Positions 48,762-59,252 are shown, numbered from the stretch's first letter. The stretch: 64,000 nt of DNA from Gigantopelta aegis (GCF_016097555.1 NC_054707.1:50198552-50262551); one strand, 5' to 3'. A program made the numbers and translations. Notes: a model not told the origin generated them from the sequence alone.

Positions 48762-48947
48762 CGGAAGTCCGTTTGCTGGTGTCATCCCAGTCGGCAGTCA
48801 TCTGCTGAACTTTGGAGATGTGTTGTGTGACGGAGTTGACTAAGCTGCTGAGCTCACTCTTCGTGGCGAAGCCGGACAGGTCCACAGTCTGGGTGGCGGT
48901 GTTCTGTGACGAGGGCGTGTACGTGTTGACGGCTTCTTTACTGGCGG
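48762..48947 (-). CDS. Exon 2 of secreted coiled-coil protein (candidate lectin gene)
   Basis: Minus strand: acceptor tttacttcgcag, then 2 nt, 61 codons and 1 nt, to a GTGAAT donor. It encodes ASKEAVNTYTPSSQNTATQT, then VDLSGFATKSELSSLVNSV, then TQHISKVQQMTADWDDTSK. The leading CC completes a Thr codon with the last A of exon 1 (52744). FATKSELSSLVNSVTQHISK has heptad-like spacing, so a coiled-coil stalk is likely. It ends in phase 1, as needed by the lectin-like terminal exons, whose first two bases CC would complete an Ala codon. Confidence 0.6.
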
Positions 48948-49168
48948 CTGCGAAGTAAACATTTCTACAAATGACAACCACAATTGTTTCTGTTAAGAAA
49001 ATGGCCATATAAAAAAGCCATGGAACTATAGTCTCCATGACATTTTCCACGGCAGTTTTGCGGTTAATATGCAAGAGTAGTGTTTAATTTGTCAGTGTCA
49101 AAATAAATGCCGAAGAGAACACCGCGGCAGTTCCCATAGCATTGCCGTTTGCCATGATTAATTGCCAA

Positions 49169-49174
49169 GGTCAC

Positions 49175-49217
<43 letters not shown>
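49169..49217. repeat. (CA)n microsatellite
   Basis: CA run directly abutting the next SINE. Confidence 0.95.
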
Positions 49218-49219
<2 letters not shown>

Positions 49220-49222
<3 letters not shown>

Positions 49223-49657
49223 ATTTATTTAACGACGCCACTAGAGCACATTGATTTTTTTTATCTTATCATCGGCTATTGGACGTCAAACATATGGTCA
49301 TTCTGACACTGTTTGTTAGAGGAAACCCACATTTTAATTACGGTTATATGGCGTCAGACATATGGTTAAGGACCACACAGATTTTGAGAGGAAACCCGCT
49401 GTCGCCACTACATGGGCTACTCTTCCGATTAGCAGCAAGGGATCTTTTATTTGCGCTTCCCACAGGCAGGATAGCACAGACCATGGCCTTTGTTGAACCA
49501 GTTATGGATCACTGGTCGGTGCAAGTGGTTTACACCTACCCATTGAGCCTTGCGGAGCACTCACTCAGGCTTTCGAGTCGGTATCTGGATTAAAAATCCC
49601 ATGCCTCGACTGGGATCCGAACCCAGTACCTACCAGCCTGTAGATCGATGGCCTAGT
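49220..49657 (-). mobile_element. Chimeric SINE: gamma tail plus alpha tail, beta/alpha head
   Basis: Plus-strand order: gamma tail (aacgacgccactagagcaca to agaggaaaccca), then alpha tail from atttacggttatatgg-like text onward (49335-), core gcaagggatcttttatttgc, and finally the head ctgggatccgaacccagtac as at 15043. Either a template switch or insertion of one SINE into the tail of another made it. It ends exactly where repeat copy B begins. Confidence 0.65.
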
Positions 49658-50188
49658 GAGACCAGTTTCGGTGAGCACAAGCATTCGGTTCTAAAGCACA
49701 TCAATATTTATAAACAGACAGTTGTTATCCAAATAGCTACATTTTTATTAGCATTTCTACGCTTCAAATGAGCACTAAATTGGCTGCTATGTATCAACGT
49801 TTACCTGCATGTGCATCAAAAACTGTAGCATGTATCATATTGTTAACTACGTCACCTGTTACGGAGAGTGAAACGTTTAATAGTATAGCTTACAGCAATA
49901 ATTTTCCAAAACAAAACTTTTCAAAAACAAAACATGTACTTATAAGAATTTATAAAAATATTTTAAATATTTTAAGGCAATTTACAAAATGGAGTCCTCG
50001 CGAACCAATGTTAACACAACATTTTTTTGAAACGAATATAACAATTCTGATATGTTACAATTGTGTTGAAGTTGAGCAAATGAATGATTATAATAGTAAA
50101 ATTGTTTGGTTTAAAAATATTAGATGCATTCAGAGTTTTAAAAACTGTATAAACAGATATCCAGAATTTATTTTTATGTCAAAAGGTA

Positions 50189-51669
50189 CTGACACACAAT
50201 GGAAACGCAAAAACAACTTTTCATTGCAAATAACGACAAACTATTAATGAATTGATGGATAATGTAATATGACATTAATGACTGGTATTCATGAGATATA
50301 TTCACATGGAAACATGGCCAGTTATCATCAGTAATCGAGTTGCATTCGTAATAGAAAAGTTCAACCCCCCCCCCCCCCCCCCCCCATCAAGATCAGTATC
50401 TGGTGTGTCCACCATTGGCCCGTGAGCATGCGTGAAGATGACGGGGAAAGGATTGGCACAAACATCTCAAATAAGCCACAAGAATGTTCCTCCATTCCTC
50501 CTGCAACGCCTGTGCAAGCTCAGCGACGTTACGCGGTGGTGGTTGACGGTTACGTACACGACGTCCTAACTCATCCCACGTTTTCAATTGGGTTCAAATC
50601 CGGTGAAACGGCGGGCCAGTTCATAACGGTGATACCGGCTTGTTGCAGGAATGCCTGGGTAATTCTTGCAGTATGTGGACGGGCATTGTCTTGTTGAAAC
50701 AGAAGGGGTCCTCCTGATCTTCGATGACGGCGCAAAAGTGGCTGGAGAACTGGTCTTAGAATAACGTCAACATAACGCTGGGCTGTAAGGGCATCGTGGA
50801 CAATGATGAGATCACTCCTGAAATCACAGTTGAAATCACGTTCTCTCACACATCCGTCAGCGTACCGTTCATGGAGTCTCCTGTACACACGTGCTCTTCC
50901 ATCGGCAAAGGAGACAGAGAAACGGGACTCATCTGAGAAAACAATGCTCCGATAAAAGGCTGGTGGATGATTACCATTCTGGAGAGCAAACTGTAGTCTC
51001 GCAGCATGATGTCATGATGTTACCGTTGTACGGGCGTCTGCATCCGTTCAGCCGTTCTGAGTCGACGGATGACCGTCATCGGATGGATAGGCCTTCCATG
51101 ACGTCCTATCGTGTTGCTTGCTGTCATCGTCGCAGTTCTGAACCGGTCACAGAGGTGGTGTCGTCAAATCTGCCGATCTTGGCGTGGGGTCGTAACGGGA
51201 CGTTGACCAGGTCGAGGTCGATCACGGACACTCCCGGTCTGTTGATGACGTTCATCAAGTCGTCCAATAGTTGATGGATGGACTCTGAAGGTCCTAGCAA
51301 TTTGGCTTTGCGAAGTCCCCCCTTGAACCATGCCCAACGCCCGCTGTCTTTGTTCTTCTCTGAGTCATGGCATTCTTAATGTGACGAGGAATATGACACC
51401 GTTACGTGACTTTTATGTGTCCACATATTGGCATTTCACGTGCATTGCATGCAGCATGATTGAGCATGTAGTGAACGCATTTCACACCATTTTGTGTGTT
51501 TCTGCTATTGTATGTGTAACGAGAACAAAACCAGGATTAAAACCCAGACAAAAGTACCAATCAATGGCTTCCTCTCATAAATTGTTATTTTAAGTCCAAT
51601 AAATATATTTTTCATTAATCACAACAAAATATTGAAAAATATCTGTTTTGCGTTTTCATTGTGTGTCAG
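50189..51669 (-). mobile_element. Tc1/mariner transposon, dead
   Basis: 1,481 bp. Left end CTGACACACAATGGAAACGC; right end, reverse-complemented, CTGACACACAATGAAAACGC. TA lies on both sides (50187-50188, 51670-51671). The matching site in copy A (ttaaagtattataagg, 21709-21724) is empty. It holds a broken minus-strand transposase. A poly-C run (about 50367-50385) lies between the TIR and the gene end. Confidence 0.9.
50393..51368 (-). pseudogene. Tc1/mariner transposase relic (DD34E)
   Basis: Starts MTQRRTK near 51368, where the N-terminal DNA-binding half is recognisable (VHPSTIGRLDERHQQTGSV, an HTH-type segment). In-frame stops follow (for example after PRQDRQI). The catalytic core is traceable: FSDESRFS (first Asp), QQDNARPHT (second Asp) and SPDLNPIEN with exactly 34 residues between Asp and Glu, hence DD34E. 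A frameshift after DLNPIEN is followed by TWDELGRRVRN and the end RANGGHTRY. The usual glycine-rich GGSVMVWG-type segment between the first two Asp motifs is missing (ERDFNCDFRSDL), so an internal deletion is likely. Clearly non-functional. Confidence 0.9.
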
Positions 51670-52393
51670 TATATAAGGACCAAATATTGTTTTAGCAAGG
51701 ATCTGTAACAAGAGTTTTACCAGCAGATGTCGTCATAATTACGTAACACCAATAACGAAATAGCTGACGACAGACAAAAATAGTTTTTAAAATTAAGTTT
51801 TCTATCAAATTACGGTTTTTGAAAGTCAAAGAAAGAAAAAAAGAAGAAAGAAATGTGCTGTGTTTATAAGAGGATTACGTTCAATCGTGCTTTCTTTGCT
51901 GATTTGTACCTTATTTGTGCGAACATTTCTATGAATGTGAGAGACATCTGTTTACTTTCCCCATGCAAAAGGCATATGAATGATGTGCATAATCTTCAAA
52001 TGTATGTACCTTTACGTGCAATCAACGCATCCAAGTCTCTCGCCGAATCTGGGCAGCGAACGATACATAAATACATTAAGGAACAGAGAGTACAGTTTTA
52101 GAATACGAGGATTATCAAGACGACAGAATATGGTGGTGTTTTTGTGTTTGTTTGTTTGTTTTTTTGGCGGAGCGGGTGGGGTGGGGGGTGGGGTGGGGGG
52201 GGTTCCAATTGAAATTAATTATTGTCCCCAAAAACATAGGTTATGTCAGGGTTGGCGAGCCCTAAACATCACCTCACAATGTCAATCAACAGTAAAAAGG
52301 GGAACAACACTTTTTTAAATTATCTTTAAAAAAAAGAAAAAAAGAAGTATTAATGACACGTTACAAGACACACGCATACACAGACAGACATTC

Positions 52394-52665
52394 ATGGATC
52401 GAACCATCTCGGTGTATCCATTCAAGTGATTGGGGTTTTTCTCGTTATAACCAGTGCACCGTAACTTGTCAAAGGCCGTGGTATGTGATTTCCTGTCTGT
52501 GGGAAAGTGCTTATAAAAGATCCCTCGTTGCATTAGGAAAAATGTAACGGGTTTCCTCTGATGACTACGTGTCAGAATTACCAAATGTTTGACATTCAAT
52601 AGCCGATGATTAATTAATCAATGTGCTCTAGTGGTGTCTTTAAACAAAACAAACTTTAAACAAAC
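52394..52665 (+). mobile_element. SINE gamma, nearly full length
   Basis: The box-B-like ggatcgaacc near 52397 is a head remnant. The core gtcaaaggccgtggtatgtg and the tail aatgtgctctagtggtgtct, then aaacaaaac, follow in order. Confidence 0.75.
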
Positions 52666-52743
52666 ATTTTTCATCCACTAATTATTACTATGCATTGTTA
52701 TGTAGAATGTATGTAGAATACTGTGAATACAGAATATGTTTAC

Positions 52744-53056
52744 TTATGTTGGTTTCGACAGTAGTGGCGAGGAACTCCAGGGTGTCCAGGCGTTTCTTCA
52801 GATTTCTGATCTTCTCCCACAGGTCGGCGTTCGGCACCGGCATAATGTCGAGCTTGTCGCTGCTGCCGCTAGCGATCTCGAAGCTCCCCATACTGTCCTG
52901 CAGGTCGCTCATGTCCATGTCTAGCATACCCAGGTCCACCCCAAACGTGAAGTCGTCCGACTCGTCGATGCCGTCGAACAGTTGCGGCGTCACGGGAACG
53001 CCGATGAGAATCACGGCGGCGAGCAAGACGTACAAACGTCTACTTGTGTTGGCCAT
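52744..53056 (-). CDS. Exon 1 of secreted coiled-coil protein (candidate lectin gene)
   Basis: ATG at 53056-53054, then 104 codons and one base, to donor A|GTAAAC. The N-terminus MANTSRRLYVLLAAVILIGV is a typical signal peptide (basic start, hydrophobic core, then PVTPQ as a likely cleavage region). An acidic Asp/Met-rich stretch follows (DFTFGVDLGMLDMDMSDL), then LWEKIRNLKKRLDTLEFLA, a heptad helix likely to form a coiled coil. GC-rich, well-ordered codons stand out from the AT-rich surroundings. It joins in phase to exon 2 at 48947. Signal peptide, coiled coil and a C-terminal lectin-like domain is a common layout of secreted mollusc lectins. Whether this gene really ends in the lectin exons is an inference. 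Confidence 0.7.
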
Positions 53057-53110
53057 CTTAGGTTCTTCACAACTGTACTTAGAATGGTGAGAGTCGCGCT
53101 GGATTAACAG

Positions 53111-53117
53111 CTATATA
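53111..53117 (-). promoter_or_regulatory. TATA box of the secreted-protein gene
   Basis: TATATAG on the minus strand, 55 bp upstream of the ATG of exon 1. With initiation 25-30 bp downstream this would leave a 5' UTR of about 30 nt. Position and orientation support the start chosen at 53056. Confidence 0.45.
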
Positions 53118-53308
53118 CCACGTTTGTAAGTGATCGGTTTTAACCTGGTTAGATCTGGTAAGAAGACCTGAGAGAGGTGTTGGAAAAATGAAAGGCTAAA
53201 GCACTCCGTACACGAAAGCTATCGGTTTCTTTTCAGAAAAACAAGTTATTTGAGAGTTTTTCGTCAGACGATAGCTCTTGTATGCGGCTTTCTTTGTGGC
53301 AGCACAAG

Positions 53309-53470
53309 AGGGATGGAATTTTCAGTAAAGGATCTCCTCGTGAGTGGCTGTCCTCCTATAGACGACACTAGATAGTGTGTCATGGAATCAACCACTATCT
53401 TGCCAAATATCCATTCGACTCTGCATTGTGCCAAGATACGATCTTGATCACGGATAACGGTTTTGTCTTT
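53309..53470 (+). pseudogene. Degraded 8-Cys terminal exon relative, plus strand
   Basis: From 53313 the frame MEFSVKDLLVSGCPPIDDTR aligns with MKSPVKDFLGSGCPPIDKAL of the exon at 54137-54378. It then meets a stop after a small deletion. The following nucleotides (catggaatcaacc, tgccaaatatccattcgact) keep aligning. Only the 3' half is present. Its orientation is opposite to the intact copy 700 bp away. Confidence 0.6.
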
Positions 53471-53552
53471 CAGAAAACTAGTCAGTAGGAAGGATTGGGT
53501 TGGGTTTTTATTATCTTTACACACATTTTATAAAACAAAATTAATGTTTTCA

Positions 53553-53789
53553 TTTTTTAACGACACCACTAGAGCACATTGATTAATTAATCATCGGCTA
53601 TTAGACATATAGTCTTAGATAGGAAACCCGCTACATTTTGTTTCAATTAGTAGGAAGGGATCTTTTATATGCACCATCTCACAGACAGGATAGCACATAC
53701 CATGGCTTTTAATATACCAGTCGTGGAGCACTGGATGGAGCGAGAAATAGCCCAATGGGCCCACCTACGGGGATCGATCCCAGACCGAC
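53553..53789 (-). mobile_element. SINE gamma, head partly replaced by (CA)n
   Basis: Tail ttttaacgacaccactagag, core gggatcttttatatgcacca, and box-B-like ggggatcgatcccagacc. Immediately after agaccgac it passes into (CA)n/(CGCA)n (53790-53835), so the outer head is lost. Confidence 0.8.
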
Positions 53790-53894
53790 ACACAAACACA
53801 CACACACACACGCACGCACGAACGCACGCGCGCACATTATTACATTGGACTGAGGCAGAACATATTAATTTTGAGGCTATTGTTCGTTGAATTG

Positions 53895-54090
53895 GCATGT
53901 GACCGATGAATTGGAATGTAATTTCATAATGAATAAAGATAAAATTGGTATAAAAACGTTATTTTATTAAGTTTCAAACCCATACCATCATAAATAAAGA
54001 ATATTTTGCAAAAATGTACAGTGTAAAAAAACCCAAACAAAACAAACCCCCATTCTTTACAAATTACCATTAAACTGCATAGGATAAATC
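53895..54090 (+). repeat. Intron-like block, inverted relative to 54.7 kb
   Basis: Same block as 44310-44490 (gatgaattggaatg, taagtttcaaacccatacca). It faces the inverted version at 54640-54760 across the 8-Cys exon, so the intact exon sits between inverted repeats. It also contains the minus-strand AATAAA (53963-53968) that could end the 8-Cys transcript. Confidence 0.5.
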
Positions 54091-54136
54091 ATCTTTTTTC
54101 ATAATGACCAAGGCCGTATCTCTACACAATGCAGAG

Positions 54137-54378
54137 TCAAATGGGTATTTGGCAAAGAAGTGTATGATTCCATGAATCTCTATCTAGTGCCTTGTCTATA
54201 GGAGGACATCCACTTCCGAGAAAATCCTTTACTGGCGATTTCATACATCTGGCATCGCCAAAAGATGACTGCCACTCCCAGTCTAGTTTACTAAAGCACT
54301 CGCAGTTGTATCGATTGCTCCAGAGACAATGCAAGTAAAGCTGCATACATTGGCTGTTCTGGCATTTTGTCTTCACCC
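54137..54378 (-). CDS. Intact 8-cysteine terminal exon, unknown family
   Basis: Minus strand: acceptor ttaatacag, 2 nt, 79 codons and TGA. The protein begins VKTKCQNSQCMQLYLHCLWS, continues NRYNCECFSKLDWEW, has ARCMKSPVKDFLGSGCPPID and ends HTLLCQIPI. Cysteines fall at 5, 10, 17, 25, 27, 44, 57 and 75, enough for four disulfides, which suggests an extracellular domain. I do not recognise the family. Entry is phase 1, the same as the lectin-like terminal exons. It lies upstream of exon 1 at 53056, so it belongs to a different, neighbouring gene. Minus-strand AATAAA lies about 170 bp beyond the stop. Three damaged relatives occur in the window (44502, 53309, 63650). Confidence 0.55.
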
Positions 54379-54610
54379 CTGTATTAACAATGAGATTTAA
54401 TCTGTATAAATCAACGGTAATTTGTAAAGAAACATACATTGGCTGTTCTGGCATTTTGTCTTCACCCCTGTATTAACAATGAGATTTAATCTGTATAAAT
54501 CAACGGTAATTTGTAAAGAAACATACATTGGCTGTTCTGGCATTTTGTCTTCACCCCTGTATTAACAATGAGATTTAATCTGTATAAATCAACGGTAATT
54601 TGTACAGAAA
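54344..54610. repeat. 89-bp tandem repeat, three copies, over a splice acceptor
   Basis: catacattggctgttctggc recurs at 54344, 54433 and 54522. Each copy contains the first part of the 8-Cys exon and its acceptor (ctgtattaacaatgag on plus). Three acceptors are thus presented in series. Only the copy nearest the exon gives the full frame. Confidence 0.9.
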
Positions 54611-54639
54611 CATTTTTGTTCATACCGGATTTATTATTA

Positions 54640-54950
54640 TTTTTATTATTATTTTTTTTTTTAGTTGGTTTGGGTTTATAACTTAATGATATGTTTTTAT
54701 ATGAATTTTAACTTTATTCATTATGGAGTCCAAGTCATCGGTTTCCTTTTGACGCAAACGGACTATATACGTCGAGAACGTGGTTATTATTCAATACAGA
54801 ACATTCTAGTTTTGATTTTGGCTGTCCAGTTAAATTACAATGTGATAATTAGAGGGCTAGCTGAATTTGAGAAGGACCAGTACGATTTTTCTTCAACTGG
54901 CCCAGCTGGCGACCATGGTTTTCATGTACATTTTCAACCCTGTATGGTAT
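54640..54950 (-). repeat. Intron-like block, opposite orientation, and flank
   Basis: The reverse complement of this stretch matches 44310-44400 (aggaaaccgatgacttgga, ctccataatgaataaag). No exon was found in 54760-54950. Confidence 0.5.
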
Positions 54951-54980
54951 GATATGATATGATATGATATGATATAATAT
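54951..54980. repeat. (ATGAT)n pentanucleotide microsatellite
   Basis: About five ATGAT units. Confidence 0.85.
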
Positions 54981-55312
54981 AAGTATTTATCTTCAAGAGT
55001 GATATGTGTGACATATCCTTGGATTTTTTTTGTTTAGACAAATAAGCTATATTTTACACTAATTTTCAAATCGATTACCGACGGTTACATAGTTTCATTT
55101 CGTCCTTTACAAAATCTGATATTTAAAACTGACAAAACGAGTAATAGTTTCGTTTCGCACACCAAACTGTAACACACAACAGTGACAGCTTGGTCTGACA
55201 GTTTTAATGTAGATTTTTGTTTTCATGTTAACCCTGATAAATTATTGCTTTCCATCCCATATAAACATGCCACCAACAAACTGGTTAGCGAAATGTGACA
55301 TTACCCTGATCG

Positions 55313-55608
55313 TTAGAACACCTGTCTGGGGTACGATCAATGATAGGATCAAATCTCCTCGATGGACACATTAGTTTACTAGTATTTTAGAACACCTGTC
55401 TGGGGTACGATCAATGTTAGGATCAAATCTCCTCGATGGACACATTAGTTTACTAGTATTTTAGAACACCTGTCTGGGGTACGATCAATGTTAGGATCAA
55501 ATCTCCTCGATGGACACATTAGTTTATTAGTATTTTAGAACACCTGTCTGGACTACGATCAATGTTAGGATCAAATCTCCTCGATGGACACATTAGTTTA
55601 CTAGTATT
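55313..55608 (+). repeat. 74-bp tandem repeat, four copies, of a SINE head
   Basis: ttagaacacctgtctggg recurs at 55313, 55387, 55461 and 55535, with a period of exactly 74 bp. Each unit carries ggatcaaatctcc, a perfect Pol III box-B match (GWTCRANNC). The last unit leads into a SINE body. Confidence 0.9.
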
Positions 55609-55770
55609 TTAGGCTCAGGGTGTGTTCCGCGATTGATTTATCACAGGCCGTGATATGTGCCATCATGTCTGTAAAAAATGTATTTAAAGGATTTCTTGTG
55701 GCTAATTGCAAGGAATAACAAATATGGTGGCAGCGCGTTTCTTCTTTAATTTCTAGATAAAATATAGCTA
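55609..55770 (+). mobile_element. SINE body following the amplified head
   Basis: Decayed core: cacaggccgtgatatgtgcc, atgtctgt and ggtggcagcgcgtttc, equivalent to the SINE core and alpha region of 58005. Together with 55313-55608 it makes a SINE with four tandem heads. Confidence 0.6.
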
Positions 55771-56472
<702 letters not shown>

Positions 56473-57041
56473 ATATAATATCTGCCTTTAATCATTAGAA
56501 TCATTCATATATTGTTTGCCTCGTAGAATTACTTATATAGCTTTTGCAATTGAAGAGTGAAATGGTGATGATAAAATCATATCGGTGTAAACAATACAGC
56601 GACAAGGAAATGAAGACATCTGTACAGAATTCCTCTCACTGTCAGCACGCCACAGCGATGGTAATCATTTCAGTGAATGAGATACCCATTGTAACTGTGA
56701 TCATCAGATCAGTCAAGATGATACGATATATTACTTGAGCACGCTGTTGGAGTATTTCTCGCTGTTATTTTTCTTCATGGTGTGTAGTTCAGATCAGATT
56801 ATTCGTTGCCAACGTGGACGTCTCAGTTGGCGCTGCCACACGTTGTGTCTGTCTTTACGTAACAGTACACCAAATAGTATTTCAGTGGGTCAAAATTGCA
56901 AGTGGACTCAACTTTTCATTCCACAGTTAACCCTACTAATCCTTCCACTGGTGATGAATATTGGCAGTGTTTGTTGTCATGAAATATTGTTTTATCTTAC
57001 CAGTAAATTCCTGTGATTTAATTGGAACTAGTATCATTGTA

Positions 57042-57112
57042 CTAGCTACTATTGTACTTGAAGCACTTGCGGGGTACGGAACTAGGACAGTCAAAGATGC
57101 TTTCCGTTGTAT
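57042..57112 (-). CDS. Possible short terminal exon with two cysteines
   Basis: Acceptor ctcgtttcag, 2 nt, then TTESIFDCPSSVPRKCFKYN, SS and TAG. Entry is phase 1, as in the other terminal exons. The polypyrimidine tract is modest and no partner exon was found, so this is weak. Confidence 0.25.
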
Positions 57113-57721
57113 CTGAAACGAGCAGGTTTACCTTCATTTGTTTATATGAGAGGTGGTAGTATTTATATCCATGCTTGTATATTATATAGATTGAAACGCT
57201 AGGTGTAGCAGGGTTAACCACATTCATTCTATTGTCGGCTATGTGATTTAACGTCTTTAGCTAAATTTATACTTCACCGCCGATTCTTGTTGACGAATAG
57301 TTGATTCGACCAGTTCTGCTTCTGTTCAAACATAATCCTAATTTTTCAGTGAAGTCATTGTAGTTTTAACAGTCCATATTAAATTTTGGTACGTGTTTGT
57401 TCAACACTTTTCGGTTCACAACGCTTCGACCTATTAAAAAATAAAATTCCGTTTCGCATAAGTTTGCCTTCATAAGTCCTGCCACGTTACAATATATATT
57501 GTAGAAAAAGATTATGTAGAGGAAGTAGTTTGAATGTTCTCTAGCCTGTTTATATGGGATGATAGGATAACTTTGTTTCAAATAGTTGTGTCGTGTTTGT
57601 TTTCTTGTAGCGTAAGTTCTAGTCATCAACATATCAGTTTAAAAGTATTAGTTAATTTGTATGCCAGTACAGGGTACCCTCACAAATAAAACTTATTATA
57701 TTGAAAGAAAGAGATGCAGGT
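57113..57721. other. AT-rich sequence, nothing identified
   Basis: No credible exon or repeat family was seen. Confidence 0.4.
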
Positions 57722-57895
57722 AAAGCAGCAAGGGCAATTTTATTGCATTTCCCATACAGAGGGCACTACATAAGACGGCCTTTGATATACCAGACCGACG
57801 CCATATAACCGTAAATAAAATGTGTTGAGTGTGTCGTTAAATAAAACATTTCCTTCCTTTGATATACCAGTAGTGGGACACTGGTTAGGAATGGG
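57722..57895 (-). mobile_element. SINE fragment interrupted by a second SINE
   Basis: Reads agcagcaagggcaatttt and gcctttgatataccag, is interrupted, then continues tagtgggacactggttagga. Joined together it is the normal SINE core in reverse. Confidence 0.8.
57794..57855 (+). mobile_element. 62-bp SINE alpha tail nested in the above
   Basis: Only the last 62 bp of an alpha SINE (accgacgccatataaccg to aaataaaacatttcctt). Both sides carry the same 15 bp, cctttgatataccag (57779-57793 and 57856-57870), a perfect target-site duplication. Confidence 0.9.
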
Positions 57896-57912
57896 GGGGA
57901 GGGGGGGGGGGG
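57896..57912. repeat. Poly-G tract
   Basis: G run with a single A. Length uncertain. Confidence 0.7.
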
Positions 57913-58004
57913 TCGAGTATATTGAGTGTTATCGAGTATGTGACTCATCGCACTTCAGGCAAGAGTTCTACCACGTAAATACATGATGTCATCCCACCCC
58001 GAAA

Positions 58005-58235
58005 CATTTTCCTCTCCATCCAGTGCACCACGACTGGTATATCAAAGGCCGTGGTATGTGCTGTCCTGTCTGTGGAATGTTGCATATAAAAGATCCCTTG
58101 CTGCTAATAGAAACGAGTAGCCCATGAAGTGGCGACAGAGGGTTTCGTCTCTCAATATCTGTGTGGTCCTTAACCATATGTCCGACGCCATATAAATAAA
58201 ATGTGTTGAGTGTTTCGTTAAATAAAATATTTCCT
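58005..58235 (+). mobile_element. SINE alpha, 5'-truncated
   Basis: 231 bp without the tRNA head. It is flanked by the 13-bp target duplication tcccaccccgaaa (57992-58004 and 58236-58248). Core ataaaagatcccttgctgct; tail ttaaataaaatatttcctt. Confidence 0.9.
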
Positions 58236-58248
58236 TCCCACCCCGAAA

Positions 58249-59160
58249 ATACATGGCCTCAGATTACAGTTATCGTCCCATTTGGTTGTCCGAAAATTTG
58301 TCCGCGCAAGTAGTCTTCTGTTTGACTGTGATTATTTCATGACAGACAGCTATGAAGTGGCCACATACAAAAATCCACGGGCCTGCTGCTATTAATAAAA
58401 ATGTTATAGCCACTAAGGCTATATAGAAACATATAGTGAAATTAATTGTGGTCTGTAGCCACAGAAGATTCATTTAAAAAGGTACACATTACGCGCGATT
58501 ATACTATAGAGTTGTCTCCCATAGTTCACGTACAGTGGATAATTCTCGGGGTTGCCTAAGACAAAATCAATGTCCATTGGTGACATAGTTAATATTTTCC
58601 AAAACAACAACTATCAGAAGCATATCGACCCAACAAGGCATAACATATATAAAGAGCAGCTCTTTGTATTTAAGAAAATGGCGGTTGACATGATATTTAT
58701 ATTATTTATACTAGCATCCTGTAACGTACACTGAAAATCAGAGTATTATTTACTTATTATTTTTATACGCCTATTTTGACCTATATATGTCGTCCGTCTG
58801 TTACCTTTTATTGTTCGGGACATATCTTCTTTATCAATTTATATAGAATCATCAAACCGTGCATGAACGTACATCTTGGGATGGAGGTGTGTCGCGTAGG
58901 CCTACTATAAAAAAATGCCCCCTCCTAAAAAAGCAAACAAACAATAACAAAAAAAAAGAAAAAAAAGAAAGAAGCAAAACAACAAACAACACCACCACCA
59001 ACAAAACACATACAGATAACAGCCGAAAATACTGTATTCTGCTTTTTGACAAAAGCCGGTGCCATATTAATTTTATTTTTATATACCGGTGACTGTCACC
59101 CAATGACTCAATTTCATTTGCTTACTTTGTTTTTCTCGTTTTTTAGATTTGCCGACGTAT
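58249..59160. other. Intergenic sequence, nothing firm
   Basis: A-rich tract near 58920-59010. No exon was recognised. Confidence 0.4.
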
Positions 59161-59252
59161 TCATGTGGTGAACTCATTCGATTTAAATCAAAATCTACGG
59201 TATTTTAAGGAGGCCGAGCGTTTGCAAACTATGATTAGGTTAGAATCACTGC

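Larger units (their letters stand above)
49659..52080. repeat. Older repeat, copy B, with one insertion
   Basis: Collinear with copy A. It survives as 49659-50188 and 51670-52080, split by a Tc1/mariner element. It gives the empty sites for the three insertions of copy A. Confidence 0.75.

Noticed and set aside
50891-51274. 127-residue plus-strand frame
   Set aside because: Shadow of the minus-strand transposase relic.
53264-53524. 86-residue minus-strand frame
   Set aside because: Antisense of the degraded 8-Cys exon, whose homology is on the plus strand.
56735-57016. 93-residue frame with hydrophobic start
   Set aside because: It begins with TTG rather than ATG, and there is no splice or domain support. 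The hydrophobic N-terminus alone is not enough.
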